Source of the DNA: Auanema rhodensis
Lineage: Eukaryota > Nematoda > Chromadorea > Rhabditida > Rhabditidae
DNA length: 64,000 nt
Reading direction: 5' to 3'
NCBI GenBank assembly: GCA_964057225.1
Contig: OZ059896.1
Location: forward strand, 14,892,501 to 14,956,500
Under the pieces are notes generated by a model. It had not been told where the DNA came from. It made no database searches and saw nothing but the letters and a program-made list of their open reading frames with translations. This document shows, in pieces, positions 61,201 to 64,000 of the stretch. A program made the position numbers and the translations under genes. Numbering within the stretch: position 1 is the stretch's first letter; each line of letters begins with the position of its first letter.

Positions 61201-61318
61201 GTCTTTTTCTTCTTATAATATTTGAAGTGGCAGCAGGGTCCAGCGGAGGTTTTGGACCAGTATTGGGCAGCATCGTTGGTATCCTGTAAGGAAATTTGTT
61301 ATATCCAACGTGTGCCAA
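55190..61318 (-). CDS. Element 3 gag - glycoprotein - protease polyprotein
   Basis: 2042 codons, uninterrupted. Residues 1-245 are Pro/Ser/Lys-rich. Residues 245-410 form a helical gag-type domain (YDGKTPFNRYLLYLDEHF, ESVQSFATRCSNEAY). Residues 430-560 are an Arg/Asn/Tyr-rich tail with no CCHC knuckle. A hydrophobic signal-like segment at about 586-603 opens a region with many Cys and N-glycosylation sites, a basic cleavage-like RSRR site near 854-857 and a mucin-like Thr tract at 1140-1250. A membrane helix lies at 1582-1606. An aspartic protease (LWDTGAS, residues 1706-1712; LLGIDF) follows. The RT begins in the last 60 codons and the frame then breaks. A glycoprotein between gag and protease, in one frame, is not the usual gag-pro-pol-env order. 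Confidence 0.85.
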   Translation of the reverse strand: MAHVGYNKFPYRIPTMLPNTGPKPPLDPAATSNIIRRKRQPPATYSPPSAKQAKLSIKTKSMVIHTPRHRGIQKQFTNPKSHEKTKKQKTDIVERNTLEKKIIPNIKPIPKNIASKGNPQNPPTNTIPNTINPINPLIATPRRSNTPTTQKSPTPALSSTTPAVSSSPPLRNSPSSIDHSTSGHSLSPSLPSQTNQANTFVAENKRINPRMDPMDEGAPLTQTSGRAPVPTPTIIPQPAAIPSAIRDIKAPRYDGKTPFNRYLLYLDEHFNATRTTMPERLQSIQLLLEDDRAREAYRKLTTEDKRLGWDHVKKRLSEMITPKKQRERAMHRLHGLKQLPTESVQSFATRCSNEAYSAMDMNNESELNMLRSTFTWGLRPEISEHVSRLDPPNFEEAYEMALREELFIQNRPTSFVNNIEKSFNNLNIRDSKDNNQYQRNESKDFKGTKPMYNGNGKPHNRYPDRYNNQYRPHQHQYRNHNSRFSQNKGSRQNYFDRSRNRSQERPYYRNRDQNYSGHNNRRQSNNHEQYPSQYNRSQYNNYRSRPRSTSNGPERYRERTQSPGVRFQVNNVTENEVPNNKRKSTPFLPLFITIIALIINTCSAETTYQLCTGNRGGIYVEPPSPTACRFIAPTNNHIQKTTAELFIQNLQPKEWEAWKCAIETYQLCIHDVFFIRETNVSLAKVSPTTLQECSSAIKERIFNGNNLQREAPGLYGTPFPHTTITNGIWKQECEQRTRFIAERGHMTSLQDNTVLSDIFINDNGCTSDKGQCLTNNALIIWTPPSEKHSCSYTSLGSHEVFISEDTILIPGIQSAFILNNKTPEKEASSCLQKDIFTTNSGTLISFNSTSSLGRSRRHAITEYPKGFLTVHQYPSLRYSASKTGTILLYTTYIQRKRLDIHYNLNNITNMLPKYIAIFKYLGINFDVIKNRLIWHKYEDVNIAILHALGEAEIREATKIAIDNLSYKELTQKLSKRITIKDFKKILPTKTGDYYEIAKEIAYSLAEIPTTLATGETTPSLEEYLYQLMPPRKPRLTKTRNDLELYEQLAQAKIILNAINNPKKLHSKEEYEAEMKKWIKYEKELNLPPLQLPNYTVIFDGDEIFYGFRKRNPTNYSITQEDSEKFYNHYLPLISTPGTRPFATTIRSTSTPLQTTTTTTTTTPKPTTIRNVITSTITPKTHISTTTRPKPTIPTSSSTTTTTTTTTTTTSTTARPRSTTTTTPTTTTTIFTTHRPKQSFSTPQSTFNITTNPITITSSQEYNRKESLTKSPPPRTTKRSITTTRSTPEEISSHIGKKAHVDYLKAKNDIVQKWNEHLHQQETQSHLQYATTNLEDDIIRTFTTNRNNICHVQNKQLLTWWAILQINPTIGMRTMLRRQDISARFINDKLIYVMPCTPIQITKTYRDHKVNSTCFLETPVETEHHGQLFILPGTRDLTPMAHAIPCGFTIKDPWKENDQWTNNNQSINVTSPAYIDELGSINLEHIKFNGSNIFNNLTESTFPMALAISYGSSLATLQATLPGRIKPVIKQRLIPNMNPVTLTAGAASSLLLSYEHTKEAITWKMFDFLSPIWEKIQTWTLRVLAIIGSIIITIGIITLATWIIKIYACSSRIPINNVKWEAEYLQPLSTENTRTETSHPSPSAPYVDNHHNSCQLTLYDPSAPIPEHIYEAYFPTSMKKENINYIGGSQLPFVPISIHNHIFKALWDTGASASYMRESTFKQLPAATMVLKQTTAIVANKSKFSFMGYTRILITIGTTETEHKFYVAEDNYCPAPVLLGIDFMEALHQQGIYTSLRPLDKTIVIGTTHVPLARETSPWEHQTTKAYVVSLENKTLRPGETRTLTLEVHDPESYEQAFLDCKKPGNKLSFTPTIFTPTGYGVQIYATNICKQPLEIQMNQEIGIAEAIPKDNQEKYEGQYIPPEARWEEQLPYFPDNFINELDLSEACFSQIEQQQLKEIILLHKQAFLNEDRNIGLFLGPIEHSIPIMPGKTPSFKITYRIPLSQQEEVEKQIEEMLQQRIIEPSNSMTNSSNFGEEERQNL
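57620..57900 (-). repeat. Thr-codon repeat within the glycoprotein region
   Basis: Low-complexity run of ACN codons encoding poly-Thr with Pro and Arg, typical of a mucin-like, O-glycosylated stalk. It also gives Val-rich nonsense on the opposite strand. Confidence 0.85.
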
Positions 61319-62511
61319 AATAATTTTATATATAGAAAAACGTAAAGAATAATGTTGGGTTTGTGTGCGCGATTCTTATGAAGGTAGCTAGTCTTGCAAG
61401 TAATCTCTTTACCAATATAGCTCGTCCGGGTCTAACACAGGTTTGAAACTAGTGTGCCTTTTCAAAGGGACAAGTTCTATATTGTGAAAAAGGCATGAAA
61501 TGAAAGTTAATAGTTCGCCAGTCTTTTGGGACAAGGATACAAAATAGAATTTTCGCAATCATTTCATTTTCCCAGACCTCATTAACCTATCTGAGTCACA
61601 GGTATGTCAGCTGCCTTCTGCATCCTGCTCCCTGACTCTATGATGGCGAGACCACTCTTATTATTTATATCAATGTGGGGCAGATTTCAATTCAAAAATT
61701 TTCTAATTATTTCATGGGGCGTACGTCTTATCCTGAGTGTCGGCCTCCGCTCGAGTCTCTTGAGTGTCTGGCATTATTCTTAACGAGGGGGGGATGGTTT
61801 TTGCGTATAAGTTAAAACTTATTGATTAATTTAATTATTTTTCGTTTTTTTTTTCAGGTGCTAAGGTAATCGGAATTTGGATACGCTGCGCCTAATAAAT
61901 ATTTTTACTGTCGTGTTTAACACGGGATTTCTTGCTTATGAAATTACGGGGGGGGGAAGGGGTGGGTTTATGAGAATACAGTGTAGTAGTATAAGAATAA
62001 TAGTTTTATAAACGAACATAAAGAAAATAATGAAAATATGGTATGATAGGATGATTAAATAGTATGATAAGATGAAGATTGAGGTAATATGATAAGATGA
62101 TTAAGATTGAGAGGTATAGAAGCAATATTCCTTTTTATTTCTTAATTCTAAATTAATTTTATAAAGAACTTAACTATTTTTGTTCAAAAAATGTGAAAAT
62201 AAACTTATAATTCTTAGAAAAGTTAATTATTGAATTTGAATAATTTTCGTATATAGGATTTTGGATAGAGAGAATGATAAATGATATAAGTACTCTTATG
62301 AATAATTGAAAATGATTTATGAGAATATAATGAATGGAAAACTGAGTTTTTGTAAAGAGTTTTTGGATATAATTTTTAATAGAAAAGTTTTAGAGTTTTT
62401 AAGAAAATATTATAAGCTAACTTTAAGAGAGAGATAAGATTTTTAATTTAATTGAATAAGAGATGTAGACGGTAGCGCTTGAGTTCCTTTACGAGATCCT
62501 GTCCAAAAGGA
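61319..62511 (-). other. Element 3 leader
   Basis: About 1.2 kb between the primer-binding site and the first ATG, with G runs and AT-rich blocks. No ORF of note. A long leader is shared with element 1. Confidence 0.6.
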
Positions 62512-62513
62512 AG

Positions 62514-62532
62514 GATCTCGGCGGAACCTCCA
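62514..62532 (-). other. Primer-binding site, tRNA-Gln type (element 3)
   Basis: On the minus strand directly after the 5' LTR: TGGAGGTTCCGCCGAGATC. It matches the tRNA-Gln 3' end complement and the primer site of element 1 almost base for base. Confidence 0.8.
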
Positions 62533-62949
62533 CGTTCTATTTAGATCCTCAATGGTTCCAAGTTGAGATATCCAAACAGACTATGAGACGATGAGTATGA
62601 TTTTAAATATAAGTGTGTAATGTAAGGTGAAATAAGAAACAAAAGATGAAATGTATAAAGGTTTATTGTTCGCATTATAATATAATTATACAAAGATTAA
62701 AGCTAGAGTTAAGAAAGAGAATATAAAGAAGATAAAGAGAAAGTAAGATAATGAGATAATGAGATGCCTGAGTCTTGAGGACTCAGGTTTATATATCCAT
62801 ACAACTCCTACTCAGTTTACACAAATTGTTACAAAGTTTATAAAAAGTGCATCTAGAATATTCTCAGAATTGCTTAAAAACTATCTGCATTAGTTTAATA
62901 ATAGCAGCTGCCATGGTCAGCTGCTTTCCTTTGAGATATGTATGTAACA
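62533..62949 (-). repeat. 5' LTR of element 3
   Basis: 417-bp partner of the left LTR, 3 bp longer. The outer end meets AAAA and then the tRNA 3' flank. Confidence 0.92.
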
Positions 62950-62958
62950 AAAAGAAAC

Positions 62959-63041
62959 TCCGTCGAGCCGGATTCGAACCAGCGACCTAAGGATATCTAC
63001 TCTTCTACAGTCCTCCGCTCTACCAACTGAGCTATCGACGG
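62959..63041 (-). tRNA. tRNA-Tyr(GTA), terminator split by element 3
   Basis: Full gene with one intron change (shared with 49991 and 50827). Element 3 begins 6 bp beyond its 3' end. The duplicated AAAA leaves a TTTTT tract, so termination may still work. Confidence 0.9.
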
Positions 63042-63499
63042 AACGAATCTGTTGTTTTCCGAAGTGATTGTCAATAACTACTATAATCTATATTGAAAAT
63101 CGGAAAAAGAGAAGAAACTCCGTCGAGCCTAACTTCTACAATCCTCCGCTCTACCAACTGAGTTATCGACGGAACGAATCTGTTCTTTTCAGAGGTTATT
63201 GTCAATAACTGCTATAATCAATATTTTAAATGGAAGAAAAAGAAAAGAAACTCCGTCGAGCCGGATTCGAACCAGCGACCTAAGGATATCTACACTTCTA
63301 CAGTCCTCCGCTCTACCAACTGAGCTATCGACGGAACGAATCTGTTGTTTTCAGAGGTTATTGTCAATAACTGATATCTACACTTCTACAGTCCTCCGCT
63401 CTACCAACCGAGCTATCGACGGAACGAATCTGTTGTTTTCCAAAGTGATTGTCAATAACTACTATAATCTATATTGAAAATCGAAAAAAGAAAAGAAAC

Positions 63500-63582
63500 T
63501 CCGTCGAGCCGGATTCGAACCAGCGACCTAAGGATATCTACACTTCTACAGTCCTCCGCTCTACCAACTGAGCTATCCACGG
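63500..63582 (-). tRNA. tRNA-Tyr(GTA) with type-B 3' flank
   Basis: A full-length gene (acceptor C5 to G) whose 3' flank is the type-B spacer that elsewhere accompanies only short units. It looks like a recombinant between a full and a short unit. Confidence 0.8.
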
Positions 63583-64000
63583 AACGAATCTGTTGTTTTC
63601 CGAAGTGATTGTCAATAACTACTATAATCTATATTGAAAATCGAAAAAAGAAAAGAAACTCCGTCGAGCCTAACTTCTACAATCCTCCGCTCTACCAACT
63701 GAGTTATCGACGGAACGAATCTGTTCTTTTCAGAGGTTATTGTCAATAACTGCTATAATCAATATTTTAAATGGGAGAAAAAGAAAAGAAACTCCGTCGA
63801 GCCGGATTCGAACCAGCGACCTAAGGATATCTACACTTCTACAGTCCTCCGCTCTACCAACTGAGCTATCGACGGAACGAATCTGTTGTTTTCAGAGCTT
63901 ATTGTCAATAACTGATATCTACACTTCTACAGTCCTCCGCTCTACCAACCGAGCTATCGACGGAACGAATCTGTTGTTTTCCAAAGTGATTGTCAATAAC

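Larger units (their letters stand above)
52568..62949 (-). mobile_element. LTR retrotransposon 3 (Ty3/gypsy-type, glycoprotein-bearing, defective)
   Basis: 10,382 bp with LTRs of 414 and 417 bp, a tRNA-Gln primer site and a 4-bp target duplication. Minus-strand order: 5' LTR, a leader of about 1.2 kb, a 2042-codon frame (gag-like, glycoprotein-like, protease, start of RT), RT-RNase H-partial integrase, a 100-codon ORF, 3' LTR. Two breaks make it non-autonomous: a frame break inside RT near 55.2 kb, and loss of the integrase catalytic core near 53.5 kb. It is inserted in the T-rich terminator tract of the tRNA gene at 62959. Confidence 0.92.
62950..64000 (-). repeat. tRNA-Tyr array, right end of window
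   Basis: Full genes (83 nt) start at 62959, 63252, 63500 and 63793. Short units start at 63119 and 63660. Half units lie at 63373 and 63914. The array continues past the window edge. The half units at 63373 and 63914 are only 541 bp apart, closer than in the previous segment. Confidence 0.95.

Noticed and set aside
25587-64000. CRISPR-like array of regularly spaced repeats
   Set aside because: The repeats are 83-nt tRNA genes and the spacers are near-identical to one another; the genomic context is eukaryotic.

Overview
The window is nuclear DNA of a small-intron, AT-rich metazoan, most probably a nematode. Evidence: spliced genes with many 44-60 bp introns, a TGF-beta type I receptor kinase, a seven-helix neuropeptide-type receptor, a Tc1-like transposase relic, and tRNA-Tyr genes with a 10-nt intron after the anticodon. 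Species identity is inferred; nothing here names it.

Layout. (1) 0.9-12.1 kb: two convergent host genes whose exons I could join in frame, a type I TGF-beta receptor (+, 909-3618) and a rhodopsin-class GPCR (-, 12101-4533). (2) 12.1-21.7 kb: AT-rich DNA with GA/TC microsatellites and no gene I can support. (3) 21.7-25.6 kb: an unrecognised multi-exon minus-strand gene, a broken Tc1-like transposase containing a stray tRNA-Tyr 3' half, and a 5'-truncated non-LTR retrotransposon whose 3' end abuts half of a tRNA gene. (4) 25.6-64 kb (runs off the window): a tandem array of minus-strand tRNA-Tyr(GTA) genes. I count 85 full-length 83-nt copies, 46 short 54-nt copies lacking the T arm, and 6 copies reduced to the 5' half. 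Full units are mostly 162 bp and short units 131 bp, arranged in higher-order repeats such as an 879-bp six-unit block. The region behaves like a satellite DNA built from a tRNA gene.

The array is interrupted by three Ty3/gypsy-type LTR elements. Each has intact LTRs, a 4-bp target duplication and a primer-binding site complementary to tRNA-Gln: element 1 (38040-42193, +, non-autonomous), element 2 (45083-48639, -, non-autonomous, with an intron-containing gene on the opposite strand) and element 3 (52568-62949, -, coding but damaged). All three insertions lie within about 30 bp of a tRNA end. Element 3 is unusual: one 2042-codon frame runs gag-like, then a membrane-glycoprotein-like region, then aspartic protease, and only then reverse transcriptase. 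Its RT frame is broken and its integrase core is missing.

The host genes look ordinary. The interest lies in the tRNA satellite, its co-amplified T-armless copies, and the LTR elements that use it as a landing site.
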